Of a stretch of DNA of 64,000 nt, positions 1 to 9,996 are shown piece by piece. Below the pieces are notes generated by a model, which was given only the letters and a program-made list of their open reading frames with translations, was not told the origin of the DNA and did no database searches. Positions within the stretch are counted from its first letter, which is position 1, and each line of letters opens with the position of its first letter. Position numbers and translations under genes: made by a program. Source of the stretch: Mycogone perniciosa (lineage: Eukaryota > Ascomycota > Sordariomycetes > Hypocreales > Hypocreaceae); assembly GCA_025331125.1 (NCBI GenBank), contig JAOALB010000175.1, positions 37,937 through 101,936 of the forward strand, read 5' to 3'.

Positions 1-806
1 GCGATTCAATTATTCACCTACTCGTAGTCGGGAATAGATCCAACTCCCATAATAATGACAATGGCGCAAGCAAATGTGGTCGCCTACAGCATTGGAGTTG
101 TTATCTCGACGCCCTTACTCCAAGCGGATTGGAATGCGGGGTTGCTGTCCATGTGGACAGGTCAGTCATGCATTGTGCCATCCAATAGCACTCTGTGTTG
201 ACTACGCAAAGTGCTGGCGTCATCTTGGGGACTGATTGACTGGCAGACCCTGTGCTGGTATGTTGTTTTAGGGTCTGCCAGTCAATCAGTCCCCAAAATA
301 AAGATTCATTCGCGACCAAGGGCAAATTTCTAGATTTTCCAATAACGTGTGGGATGTGAGATGGAATTTTCGGAGGTCATGGTGTGTGAAGTAACGCGAA
401 GGTGTCGAAACAGCAATAGTCCACAGGAGAACGAAGCTGCAAGTCAACGCACAGCCACGCTAGCATTCTAGAGCGCATCGTACTAAGTGTGCAGGCGGAA
501 GCATGTGATTTTTGGATTAAATCTACGTTAGGCTACCGCGTTAGCATGGCTTTCGCTAAAAGGCGGTTAGAAGCGGGGCGGCGGGTCCCCGCTGTATCTA
601 CGTTACTTGCGCCTTGAGTACTCCGCATTTCTGTGGCGCCTGAGCTAGTATTTTATATTGTTCCTTTTGCATATCGAGTCGTCATATTCTTCGTCGTATT
701 TTACCATCATTGCCTTTTTATCACATCAGGTCTACCAGCGACAAAGCATCCGCTCTACTTTACTACCAAATGATCTCTTTCATGAGATGTGTATAACTAG
801 ATACTC
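1..806. other. Gene-free stretch at the left edge
   Basis: No coding region supported. The only clear structure is the long hairpin at 225-296, listed separately. Short ORFs here have no recognisable content. Confidence 0.5.
225..296. repeat. Perfect 26-bp inverted repeat with 20-bp loop
   Basis: Positions 225-250 and 271-296 are exact reverse complements, starting TTGGGGACTGATTGACTGGC; the loop is 251-270. The arms may be termini of a foldback or MITE-like element, or a recombination palindrome. A shorter, imperfect hairpin with a related core (ACTGATTGGC / GCCAGTCAGT) lies at 21155-21176. Confidence 0.8.
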
Positions 807-1795
807 ATGGCTCGAGCGTGGGCAAGCCGAACCAGCTTGGGAAACCTTGCTAATGCTCTCCGGTACAACTTCTTGAAGGCCCTCATAAGCCGCCATGCAA
901 CGATCTTTCATCCTACTCACCCTATCTATTGTCGCGTGGTATGCAACTCTACCACTGCTACCACTGCTACCAGTGTTACGGAGCCCGCCATCGAAGAAAC
1001 GCACCGCACTGAGCGCAACAAGAAATTCTCATCCGCTGCAGCCCTTCAAGAGCACCTAGGGAATGCAAGTCGACACGGTACCCCCCATTGCTCCCGGTGT
1101 AAAAAGTCTTTCGAATCAAAAAAGGACTTTCGGAAGCACATCCGTGAATCCTCTAAGCACAATATCTGCGACAAGTGTTCCCGCAACCCAGACTTTCGTT
1201 CAGCAGAAAAACTCGAGAAGCACATCAAGGAGGCTCATCAAGAGCGAGAGACGCCGTTGGATCGCTTCTTTCTGCTCTTTCAGAAATTCAAATATGATCC
1301 CACTTTGCCACCAGCAACGTCATACCGCCAGCTGCAAAAACGCATGAACTGGAAGAGGGGCGATGATGATAGCGACAAAGCTTGGTCACAATATCAGCAA
1401 GCATTGAAAGACGAAGTTCGCGTATGGTTCGGCCACGAAAATGATCTATTAGCGTGGCATACGCTGTGCAAAGCCATTGGGATCACGAAACCACCTGGGA
1501 GTATCGAGAAGTGCAGACGAGTACGTTTCGATCCGACACTCTCTTCGCCCCAGATCTTCTACTGATATTAAATGCCCAGCGAGTCCGAAACACACACGTC
1601 AACATTGTTGATTTGATCCACTGGGGTCGAACAGGCGACAGTGAGAAAAGAGTTGGGGTCTTTGATACCGTTCAGAAGTTAAGAGAGTATACAATAAAGA
1701 CCGAGAAGATATTCCCCCAAAGAGATGTGGAGATTGACGGAGAGACGAACATAGTTCTCAGACATCTGCTCCGACATATCTTGCAGCGCAGGTAG
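807..1795 (+). CDS. C2H2-type zinc finger protein, two exons
   Basis: Exons 807-1520 and 1580-1795; the 59-bp intron starts GTACGT, has an ACTGAT branch site and ends CCCAG. The splice is in phase 0 and gives about 309 residues. Two zinc-finger-like motifs are visible: HCSRCKK...H-x5-H, then ICDKC...H-x4-H, near residues 95-145. Downstream is the block HVNIVDLIHWGRTG plus a C-terminal segment on growth-of-index type text (VFDTVQKLREYT), which I recognise from a lineage of fungal C2H2-annotated hypotheticals. Only the fingers are direct evidence of nucleic-acid binding. The ATG at 807 is the first in frame, but the first 60 residues look atypical and an upstream exon or later start is possible. 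Function is unknown; a nuclear location is inferred. Confidence 0.75.
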
Positions 1796-3312
1796 GCTGC
1801 ATTTCCCCTCTTCCTTTGAAATAAGAGTGAGGCCTGTGGCTGTAATCTGTTACAAATCTAGCCAGGGGGTGATTAGGGCCTGGATTTTAGGCTTAGATAA
1901 TGGCCATTTGAAGTCGAGGCGATCGAGCTAAATCGATGTATCACCATCGTTGCACAATACGCTTATATATTAGCACATGGCGGTTCTTCTGCCAACTATA
2001 GAATCTCGCCCTTTTTTAAGTAGGATTTCAGTTTAGATTATTTAAACCTTGTTTTCCTCACAAATTCACTCCTGTATTGCATGGCTATATGGTGTTACAC
2101 TTAGTTTTGGGGATGATAGCTAGTGAATAGTTGGTATATTTTTCGCTTTCCAGTTATTTCGTTTACTAGCGTACGTTACGTCCAGAGGCGAATCTCTATA
2201 AGCGGATCTGAGCATCTGCTGGACATCAAAGGCCAACAGGCGCGGATGTCTTAACATGCGCAGTTGGCTTAACACATGACTAGAGAACTGGGCTGGATAA
2301 TGGATGTGCATATTGGCCTCTTTCTATTTAGGCGCTGGCTTGTACGCGACAGCCGCATTCGACGCTTGCTGTTTAGCCTAGGCGCAATGTTAGCATGTGC
2401 TAATTGAGCCACGTCGCATGTGGCGTAGACGTACAGGTAAGCATAGAGACCTGGCCAGCAGATCAACTAGTCAGCTAGACATATTTCTAGCAGCAAGATT
2501 TTCTACACACTACAGTACATACGATAAGTACGGTCAGTACGGTCAGTACCTTCTTTTAGGTGGAATTTAGCGACTTCTGGAATGAAGATTTGCTGGCACC
2601 AATAGGCGGTCACCTGACCCGTGCGTTGTCCATAAATTGCACCTACGATTACACAATCGACGCTCTTAGGTATTGAAATTAGACCAGTTACAGTCATCAC
2701 TACAATATGCACCTAAACGCACTTTAAGAAATAGCTAATGAAGCGATGCATGACGTGGCATATATGAGTTTGAACCATCCGTTTCTTACAGCTATTGAAT
2801 GGTTAGTTATTTCTCTAATTCCTTATATGCAGGAGGCTAACTACCCTACCTAGTTAAGGTGGCTTTCTTATAGACTAATTGCATTCTGCCAGTTGTTAGT
2901 CAAGGATTATGGCTGCCGCTCCCCAATTTCTTCTATTCTGCGACAGCTCATTCTTTCATGCAATAAAGTTTACAGAGGAAGGCTTGTAGCGCGGCTGACG
3001 GTTTGCATTCCCTCGAAACCTACTCGCAACGCAGATCATTTACTTTTCCAGAGATCGAGAAAGCCTGCGGGAGGCCCATTGGCTTGCACTGACATTACAA
3101 GGGTAACCGTGTCCCAAAAAGAATTACAAGTGTGTCCAATCGTAGCCCGCAAATAAATTGTTCCACTGATGCTTAGCTTCTATATGACATAATACGCTTA
3201 GAATGAGATATTAATGAGGCAAGGTAGATGGGTTTTCCCTCAAAAAGCAGAAATCATGGCACTCTCATTCTTCTAATTTCTCCCACCCCTTCCTCTTGCA
3301 CAGTAGTTAGGC
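1796..3312. other. Intergenic, no gene recognised
   Basis: AT-leaning sequence with only short unsupported ORFs on both strands. A micro-repeat of CAGTACGGT units lies near 2525-2550. Confidence 0.5.
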
Positions 3313-4317
3313 ATGGTATATCAATGCGCCCAACGGTCGAGCTCTATAGTTATGGACAAGAAATGTACTCGAGCATACTCAGGAAGCAGTGCTGGAAAGC
3401 TCGTCTCTGGTAAAGGGCCAACGGGCGATACATTGTCCCGCACGAGGCTGCTCGATGAGTTTCGAAATCATGCCCAGAAAAATAACCCAGTGCCAACTGC
3501 TTTGGTGTCAGTCAGCAACCGCATCGTCGACACAGTCAAGCGTGCATTTGAGACGCACTACATAGAGGGCGAACACCCAGCGGACATCTGGATCGCTTTC
3601 ATTGAGGTCCCAGCCGCTACATATGAGACCTTGACGCATCGCGCACGAGACTTGGCAGAGGAATGTGGACTTCCGAATCCAAATCGCTTCCAGCATGAGA
3701 TCGTCTTCGAATTGGCGATACCCGAGGAGTACGTGTTGCATAAAGTCTCCCTTCAGACCCTAGTTGATCGTGGGCTCGATTGGAGAGACTATCTCGCTTC
3801 AAACAACCCAAACCGTTCACTTGTATCCACGGCAGAATTACGAGCCAGGATCGCGGTGGACCTTCAACCTAATTATTATGGTGCCTGGGAAATTGGCCTC
3901 CATTTAGGGCTCTTTGCACGAAAATTTGGTGCTAGAGCTCCTCTCAACTGGATCGCACACCAGCTCTTTCATGATTGTGTACGGACGAAGATTGATGAGG
4001 ATGTTATGGAGCTTAATTATGCCGACGGACATTCTAAGATTATTGACTCCGACTTTGCGAGCGAGTTGGATCAAGGAATTGAGACAGCCCTATGCGACTG
4101 GTGGCTTGCAGATTCCGACTTTCTCTTGGACTACAATGAGTTCGAGGAGTGGCGAGATGAGGTGGAGGATTGCATGGTCTGGGGTCTGATCGACTTTTGG
4201 GAAACCTGGGGCGATGATTGTGATACTGGACTGGAAAACTTCTTGTGTGAGCAGGCCTGGGACAAATTATCAGCTAAGCACGAAGCACCAGAGCAGAAAT
4301 CGAGACAAGAGCTGTAA
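3313..4317 (+). CDS. Fungal hypothetical protein, possibly DUF7587-like
   Basis: A single uninterrupted frame of 334 residues. The middle (about 60-170) contains NRIVDTVKRAFETHY, DIWIAFIEVP and VLHKVSLQTLVDRG, a combination I associate with fungal DUF7587-type hypotheticals; that assignment is from memory and needs a profile search. The C-terminal third is very acidic and Trp-rich (WETWGDDCDTG). No signal peptide or membrane segment is seen. An internal ATG at 3352 could be the true start, since residues 1-13 carry no clear signal. Function unknown. Confidence 0.7.
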   Translation: MVYQCAQRSSSIVMDKKCTRAYSGSSAGKLVSGKGPTGDTLSRTRLLDEFRNHAQKNNPVPTALVSVSNRIVDTVKRAFETHYIEGEHPADIWIAFIEVPAATYETLTHRARDLAEECGLPNPNRFQHEIVFELAIPEEYVLHKVSLQTLVDRGLDWRDYLASNNPNRSLVSTAELRARIAVDLQPNYYGAWEIGLHLGLFARKFGARAPLNWIAHQLFHDCVRTKIDEDVMELNYADGHSKIIDSDFASELDQGIETALCDWWLADSDFLLDYNEFEEWRDEVEDCMVWGLIDFWETWGDDCDTGLENFLCEQAWDKLSAKHEAPEQKSRQEL

Positions 4318-6757
4318 TGATGGGTTTATGATGGAAAGTTTGCGGTCGCTATCATTCCATGGTATTTTGGTGCTCCTCTGGCCGATCTGCAATCTTGCGC
4401 ATAAGGACAACTCCGACTGGGGCACTAAATTGTCATCATATTACTTTATGTACTCCGTAAACGCTATCTATTAACTCAATGTAATTGCCTAGCCGGTCGA
4501 CCACTTTTTCAGAATTCTGTTTCCCCCTTAGCCGGCCGCCTGGCTGGTTAAATATTTCCCGTTTTCCAGAAAGAGGACAACCGGCCAGCAGATCAACCAG
4601 CCAGCCGGTTAAATATTTCTCGTTTCCTAAAAAGAGTACTGCCCTGGTTACCTACTTTCAATAGCCTGTCCTCTGCGGCCTTGTAATCGCCCAGCCGGTT
4701 GTTCGCTTTTTAGAAAACTAATTTCTGCAGCTCCCAACTGCCTAGCTGGTCAACCACTTTTCAGTATTCTGTCCCCTGTCGGGACACGGACACCTGGGTT
4801 ATAAATAGTAGCAGTTAGCAACCGCCGGCTGCTAACTAGCTCACCCTAAAATTAGAATCGGGAGGGCAGACCGGGCCACGTCGAAAGCGCTTTCAGGGTC
4901 GGAAAACGTACTTGCGTTAAGTAGAAACCAGACACTGATGTCAGAAAACGGATTTAGGGCTGATAATGGACCGCAATTATATACTCTTCACCCTTATAAT
5001 AAGGATATAGCTACATGGCTTTGATGGTCCAACATTCCCATTGCCGCAATCGTACATTGCCGTAATCGTAATGGAGGTAATATTGTCTAAGAAACGCGAC
5101 AGGACAAGCGAAAACTTTACCAGGGCAACGCGTCGCCTTATGAGAAGATGTGATTAATTGAGCCGTCGCTATAATGCTGATGTCTATATGCTCGTGCGCC
5201 GGAAGTGCCGGCACTATGATTATAATTCCACCGACGATGCTTCCTTCCCAACTCCTATAGACGATATTGTGAGTTTGTTGGTTCTTGGACCCTCTACTCC
5301 GTACATCTGCTAACGGCTAGAAGGAGAAGGCTTTCCCGCTAGCTATCAGGGCCACGCCAGTGGATTTTAAAAGGTCTGGGGTAGAAGAAGGAAATCTAGT
5401 CTAGTAATACAAGAACTAAGATAAAGTTCTCAATAAAGCATAGAACAAAATACAAATATACAGCTATTTTAGAGATCTCAAATGGAAGTACTTACTATGC
5501 AAGAATATTCACCTTTTGGTTCGCCTGCTAATGCTTTTCTGCTAATTTACCTTCCTTTTTGCTTGTACCTTAGTATTATTACCACCTAGCTAAAGGCCTT
5601 ATTTTAACTATGTCTACTTCATAAGTAGAGTACATAGAGTAACGGCCGAAACTAGTGTCGGCTTTTCAGTGTTAAAAGATTATCCGCACGGACCCTCTAT
5701 ATGGGGCTTGTGGCCTGTACAGTGTGTAGATGAATGCGCATATCCTATTAAATACTGTTTTGCTTGGATTGCCCTTAATGATATTCTGTATCGCTTAGAG
5801 CCTCATCCGCATTTACCTATCTACACTCCAAGTACGCCAATAAGGTGGGTATTGTAACTAGTTCATAAGCTTAAATGACAATATATAGCTAATCGCTGAT
5901 CCGCCATATTGGTGGATAGATGTGGAAAAGTATATATCCTAACTGAGGGGCTTTGTGCTTCGTCCTAGAATTGCCATACTTTCCTTTTAGCTCTAGGTAC
6001 TTCTCAATACATGAGTGATACTCTCGTATAGTGGTTTTACGGCAAATGTCTGCTTTTGATCGAAACTTGCAGGCTAAATTTCCAGCCACTTCTGGCTCTT
6101 TTACAGAGAAAAGTATATTTAAGTACCAGACAAGTACTATTACCCTTGCACCCCGTCAAGAAGTGGGTTTACCAACCGGCCGGACACTCATGGCCGCAGC
6201 TATTGCCGAATTCAACATGCTTAGTCAACCTACGTGTGGAGAACTGGGCACTCCATGAAATGTGATGGAATCCCATAGAATGCCGGCAAGCCAGCACGCC
6301 AGCATGCATGGCCAAGCAAAGCGAACCACCTATGCTGCAGAATGCAACAAACCCTCCTTCCCCTGCCTTCATGCGGGTTACTACACTCCCCGATGGCGAA
6401 GACAAACAAGCACAAAGAAAATACCAAAGTAATCCTTCAACTTTGTCGAGGCTTAGAAAGACGCCCAGGACAGCGACTAACGGAGCAATTGGGACAGCAA
6501 CTCGCAAGCCAGCCACCACCAATGTCATTTTCGGGCTCTTCAAAATGGGAGGGCTTGATAGGTCGTGACCAATCAGCCGGAGGAACGGTGGAAACGTCTC
6601 GTACCGCAATCGTAGAAGGGGCCATAGTCAGGTATATTATTCTGAATTTACCAAGTACTATTTGCTTACATCCATTAGGGCATTTACATAGCATTAAAGT
6701 TAGTCTATTGTAGCATTAAAGTTAGTGTTTTCTACCACCTGCTATAGCAGTCTATTG
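4318..6757. other. Intergenic, repeat remnants, no gene recognised
   Basis: Contains the imperfect repeats at 4488-4776. The part from about 4860 to 5640 has the look of decayed transposon sequence, but I cannot assign a class. Overlapping ORFs on both strands at 6056-6713 lie in a GC-normal patch and match nothing I know. Confidence 0.4.
4488..4776. repeat. Two interleaved pairs of imperfect direct repeats
   Basis: Pair one: 4488-4527 and 4741-4776, sharing CCTAGC(C/T)GGTC(G/A)ACCACTTTT. Pair two: 4542-4577 and 4603-4638, sharing GGTTAAATATTTC(C/T)CGTTT. Some copies are joined by CCAGC-rich linkers. Probably a degenerate local duplication; no coding content. Confidence 0.6.
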
Positions 6758-7086
6758 TACAGTAGAGTGCGAAATGAGTGTCCGCAATTTGTATGTTAAG
6801 AAACTCTCTGAGCATGGACCAGGCTGCTGCCTGCTGTAGCTGGCACTACAGAATAAGGCATATCAGGTTATTCGTTAGCATTGACCTAACAAAGGCCATT
6901 TATGGCTTTTTAATGCTCTATGCTAAGATTTTGGTCTTTCACATTCTTAAAAGTCAGAAACAGTAACTTAACAATACAGCATTCATGGATCTAAAGCTTT
7001 TTTCTATTAATAAAGGGATTAGAGCGGCTTTCGACTGTTTCTTGCCATTCCCTTCTATATAGTAATAACGAAATTGTTATTATGTA
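6758..7086 (+). mobile_element. MITE copy A, left half (329 bp)
   Basis: Begins TACAGTAGAGTGCGAAATGA and follows complete copy D (32308-32771) base for base in layout until position 7086, where homology stops. The remainder of the element is found at 10610-10744. Left 329 bp plus right 135 bp equals 464 bp, exactly the length of copy D. The family has TA-flanked inverted termini and no ORF, suggesting a non-autonomous Tc1/mariner-type element. Confidence 0.85.
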
Positions 7087-7164
7087 CATATTTGGGGATG
7101 AAGAGATGGCAAAGCCAAAAGCATATAGCTGCTTGGTGCTACAGGAGAAAATGGCAGTGCCACT

Positions 7165-7383
7165 TTAGCGCCAACAGTGAGCATAGCTGGTATTGACTTG
7201 GATACAGCACGTTGGACAGCCGCACTTGGCGGTGAGAGCCCATAGGCCAAAGGAGTTACAAGTGTAGATGGCGCCGTCAGGGCCCGGAGCACCGGACTGG
7301 TTCCCACAGCTAAAAGCGCCGGGGCTGCAAGCTTGGGTGGCGGCAACGAGGCCGAAAACGGCAATGACGCGAGTGAAGTACAT
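7165..7383 (-). CDS. Small secreted cysteine-rich protein (effector-like)
   Basis: 72 residues. Residues 1-18 form a signal peptide (MYFTRVIAVFGLVAATQA) and the mature part of about 54 residues has eight cysteines, including CGCPTCC near the C-terminus, enough for four disulfides. The pattern SPGAFSCGNQSG...IYTCNSFGLW resembles a fungal family of small secreted proteins that begin C(S/T)PG after the signal. No intron is required. Secretion is a strong inference; a role in host interaction is only a class-level guess. It lies within the segment inserted in MITE A. Confidence 0.7.
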   Translation of the reverse strand: MYFTRVIAVFGLVAATQACSPGAFSCGNQSGAPGPDGAIYTCNSFGLWALTAKCGCPTCCIQVNTSYAHCWR

Positions 7384-7463
7384 ATTTTAGGCGTGTTTGG
7401 GCACGGAATGGCAAGTGATTGGTTGGGGTTCAAGATTGAGATGAGACTCTGGTACAATACAAT

Positions 7464-7697
7464 AATACAATTTATTAATGCCCGGCGGCTAAGCCGAAAG
7501 GGCAACTGTAGCTAGTGTACATTTGTGTTTCTCAAGCTTTGCCATGTATCCTAAAGCCCATATAGTCTCCTTTTCCTGTTTGTGCTATTTTGCGCTCCTT
7601 ATTTCTTGCGTTTTTTCGTAGTTAGTAGTTTCATTAGCAAGCCAGCTTGGAGGCGATTCTACAAGTGTTCAGCGTCCTATCTTCGGCGGCTGAAGCG
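7464..7697 (+). repeat. Repeat family B, copy 1
   Basis: About 235 bp nearly identical to 35221-35458, including GCCCGGCGGCT near the left end and CTTCGGCGGCTGAAGCG at the right end. A third, shorter inverted piece lies at 43370-43435. No ORF is convincingly conserved. Could be a SINE, a LINE tail or a MITE; class unresolved. Confidence 0.7.
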
Positions 7698-7909
7698 GAC
7701 TCTGGTACGTATGGGAGCAGCAGAATGCTTTATACTTTTTTTTGCGCTTGACATTTTACATACGCACAAATTTGACCCAACCTCTGGTATTTTTCTCATG
7801 AGGCAATTTCTGGATTCTTCATAGCACAGGTACGACTGACTATTATGTATTCTAAATCGCATTGACGGCGTGTCACGAGCCGAGCACGTGTTCCCTTATA
7901 TACAGTTGG

Positions 7910-8370
7910 TACAGTAGAGGCCGAAATGAGTGTCCGCATTTTGTATGTATAGAAAGTTTCTGGGCACAGACCATGCCTCTGATTTCCTTAGCCGATACTT
8001 TTATCAACTTAGCCCAACTATACATTCTCAATATTTACTAACATTACATAATAACAATATCGCCGTTGCTATATAAAGGGGAACGGCAACAGCCATAAGT
8101 CGCTGTAGGCTTTTTATTAATAGACAAATTTTTCGATCTATAATTGCTGTGTTTTAAAGTTGCTATTTCTGACTTTTAAGAATGAAAGATCAAAATCTTA
8201 ACATATAGCATTAAAAAGCCACAAATGGCTTTTGTTAGGCTAATGTTCACGAATAACCTGACAAGCCTCATTCTATAAGACTAGTTACAGCAGGCAGCAG
8301 TCTGGTCCGTGCCCAGAGAGTTTCTAAACACGCAAATCGCGGACACTCATTTCGGCCTCTATGTACTGTA
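7910..8370. mobile_element. MITE copy B (461 bp, complete)
   Basis: Left end TACAGTAGAGGCCGAAATGA at 7910; the right end is its inverted counterpart finishing ...TCGGCCTCTATGTACTGTA at 8370. Termini lie at TA dinucleotides. The interior is AT-rich with no ORF and matches copy D in inverse orientation. It supplies an unoccupied version (GACTTTTAAGAA) of the site into which the solo LTR at 31914 inserted in copy C. Confidence 0.85.
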
Positions 8371-8442
8371 TATATAACCATCATCTAAACATCTCCTGTA
8401 TCACTTCTCCATACTCTGTCTCTGGATTCATATGTAACAAAG

Positions 8443-9195
8443 ATGGTGGCTCAAATGAGACCGAAATCCCAATCCATGGCAATTTCCCTACAATTTGAGT
8501 ATAAGAAAATATGGGACGCATTTTTTAAAAGCTATGATTGGCTCGATAAAGCCGTTGAAGCCGGAGACAGACCTGCTCTCATTGGCCACGGTTTGCCTCT
8601 ACTCATAACGTACGGCGTCGGGACAGAGTCAACTTACTTGGTGCTCGTTACCAATAGATTCTGTAACTGGGACTTACTCCTAGATTGCTTGAAACCCCAC
8701 AAATTTCACGAACATGGCCGCGTTTATGGCTATGGTGATATTGTCTTTCATGAACACAACATCACACTTAGCATCCAATATATTCGTCGTCCAGGTCAAC
8801 CTATAAGTACTAGGTGGCCAGGGGAGTTGAGTACGTCTAATGAAAATGGTCGTTGCTCGGATTATCTGTTTTGGGGGGAGAACGAAAGTCACTGCACAAG
8901 CAAAGTTTACGGAATTGGTGGAAAAGCGCAACATAACGACGCCTTCTCGCTGGTAAGCACGATTACGATCCAGGATCCCAATAAACGGACAAGACACTAT
9001 ACAGTTCTCAGGTCTCTAATGGAGAATCTCCTTCGTTGTGCTGTCGTAAAAGAGGTTATCATTTGGTACTACCCCGAACATTACGCTCGGGAACTTGAAC
9101 GAAAGCAGAAGGAAGTCAGAGGTAGAAAGTATATACCTAAATGCGGGGCTTGCTTGTTGAAGCGTCCGCAGTTACCACCTGATGATTTTCTATAA
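8443..9195 (+). CDS. Hypothetical protein, 250 aa
   Basis: One uninterrupted frame starting ATG at 8443, 73 bp after the end of MITE B. No signal peptide or clear membrane helix. The middle (about 60-115) alternates hydrophobic strands (TYLVLVTNRFCNW, GDIVFHEHNITLSIQYI), suggesting an alpha/beta fold; the C-terminus is basic with a CxxC (CGACL). I do not recognise the family. It is inside the segment inserted in MITE A, so a role in that element's mobility should be considered, though nothing visible supports it. Confidence 0.6.
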   Translation: MVAQMRPKSQSMAISLQFEYKKIWDAFFKSYDWLDKAVEAGDRPALIGHGLPLLITYGVGTESTYLVLVTNRFCNWDLLLDCLKPHKFHEHGRVYGYGDIVFHEHNITLSIQYIRRPGQPISTRWPGELSTSNENGRCSDYLFWGENESHCTSKVYGIGGKAQHNDAFSLVSTITIQDPNKRTRHYTVLRSLMENLLRCAVVKEVIIWYYPEHYARELERKQKEVRGRKYIPKCGACLLKRPQLPPDDFL

Positions 9196-9484
9196 TATGC
9201 CATGAAGCGACTATCAGGTGACTTCGGCGTTTGATTCCGTTTTTTATAACTCACCGACGACGGGATTCTGGACCTCCTCGAGGGACGCATGAAATATCGC
9301 GAGCACACTCAATTACGTACATGTCAATATCCAAAGCCTGTCAAGCAGCTACTTTGGTCCATTTGCGGACATTATATAAGCCAGGATCGTTGCAAAGGCG
9401 CGAAAAGAGATACGATTCGCAGCAACTAGCATTGCCTTATGTCAAAGTTGGCCACTAAATCTGGTCTCAATAGTAATACATACT

Positions 9485-9996
9485 CTATAAAAGAGCTTTC
9501 AATTCTTGTTGTGCATAGTACAGCATTTTCTTCAAGATCTCGTTCTCCTTGTGCAACTCCTGCTTTTTCTTGCGGTACACGCTCGCCACCCTTGCATGGC
9601 GTTTTCTTTCGCTCGCTGCCTTTGAGGAGCCTGAATGGTCTATCCGGACCGAAACCGGTGTCTCGCTCCCCGGCAGAGATATCGTGTAGTGCAATGCTTT
9701 CCGCTCTGCCTGGGTCTTCATCTTCGTAGAGAGTCGTTTCTGGAACGGCTCGGGAGTATGGAATACCGGATGATGTTGTTGGCCATCACCTATTAACATG
9801 CTTGGATACCCTAACGATGGTGCCAAAGGCCAAGAATGAGCTACTTAGGTGTGAGCTGTCTGTTATTACTGATGGTTGAACTAGAAATCTTACTTTGGCC
9901 CCCCTGTTGACTACTGTAGGCTGAAGGTTGGTTGACATGTGCAGCATTCGATGATTTCAAGTCGGGCATAGGATTGAGTATGTGTCTAAGATCCAT
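9485..9996 (-). CDS. Divergent fungal bZIP protein, two exons
   Basis: Exon 1 is 9996-9894 (starts MDLRHILNP), the intron has donor GTAAGA and a GCTCAC branch site, and exon 2 is 9843-9485; 153 residues. The acceptor is a tandem AAGTAG, so 9843 or 9840 can both begin exon 2 in frame. The C-terminal 50 residues are a basic region plus short helix: SERKRHARVASVYRKKKQE followed by a Leu-spaced stretch. Aligned with the usual fungal RKRNAGASARFRxRRKE pattern, the invariant Asn is His and the conserved RF is VY. DNA binding is inferred but may be altered. Function unknown. Confidence 0.7.

Noticed and set aside
6169..6713. Overlapping ORFs on both strands
   Set aside because: No frame shows conserved motifs; the opposing frames mirror each other.
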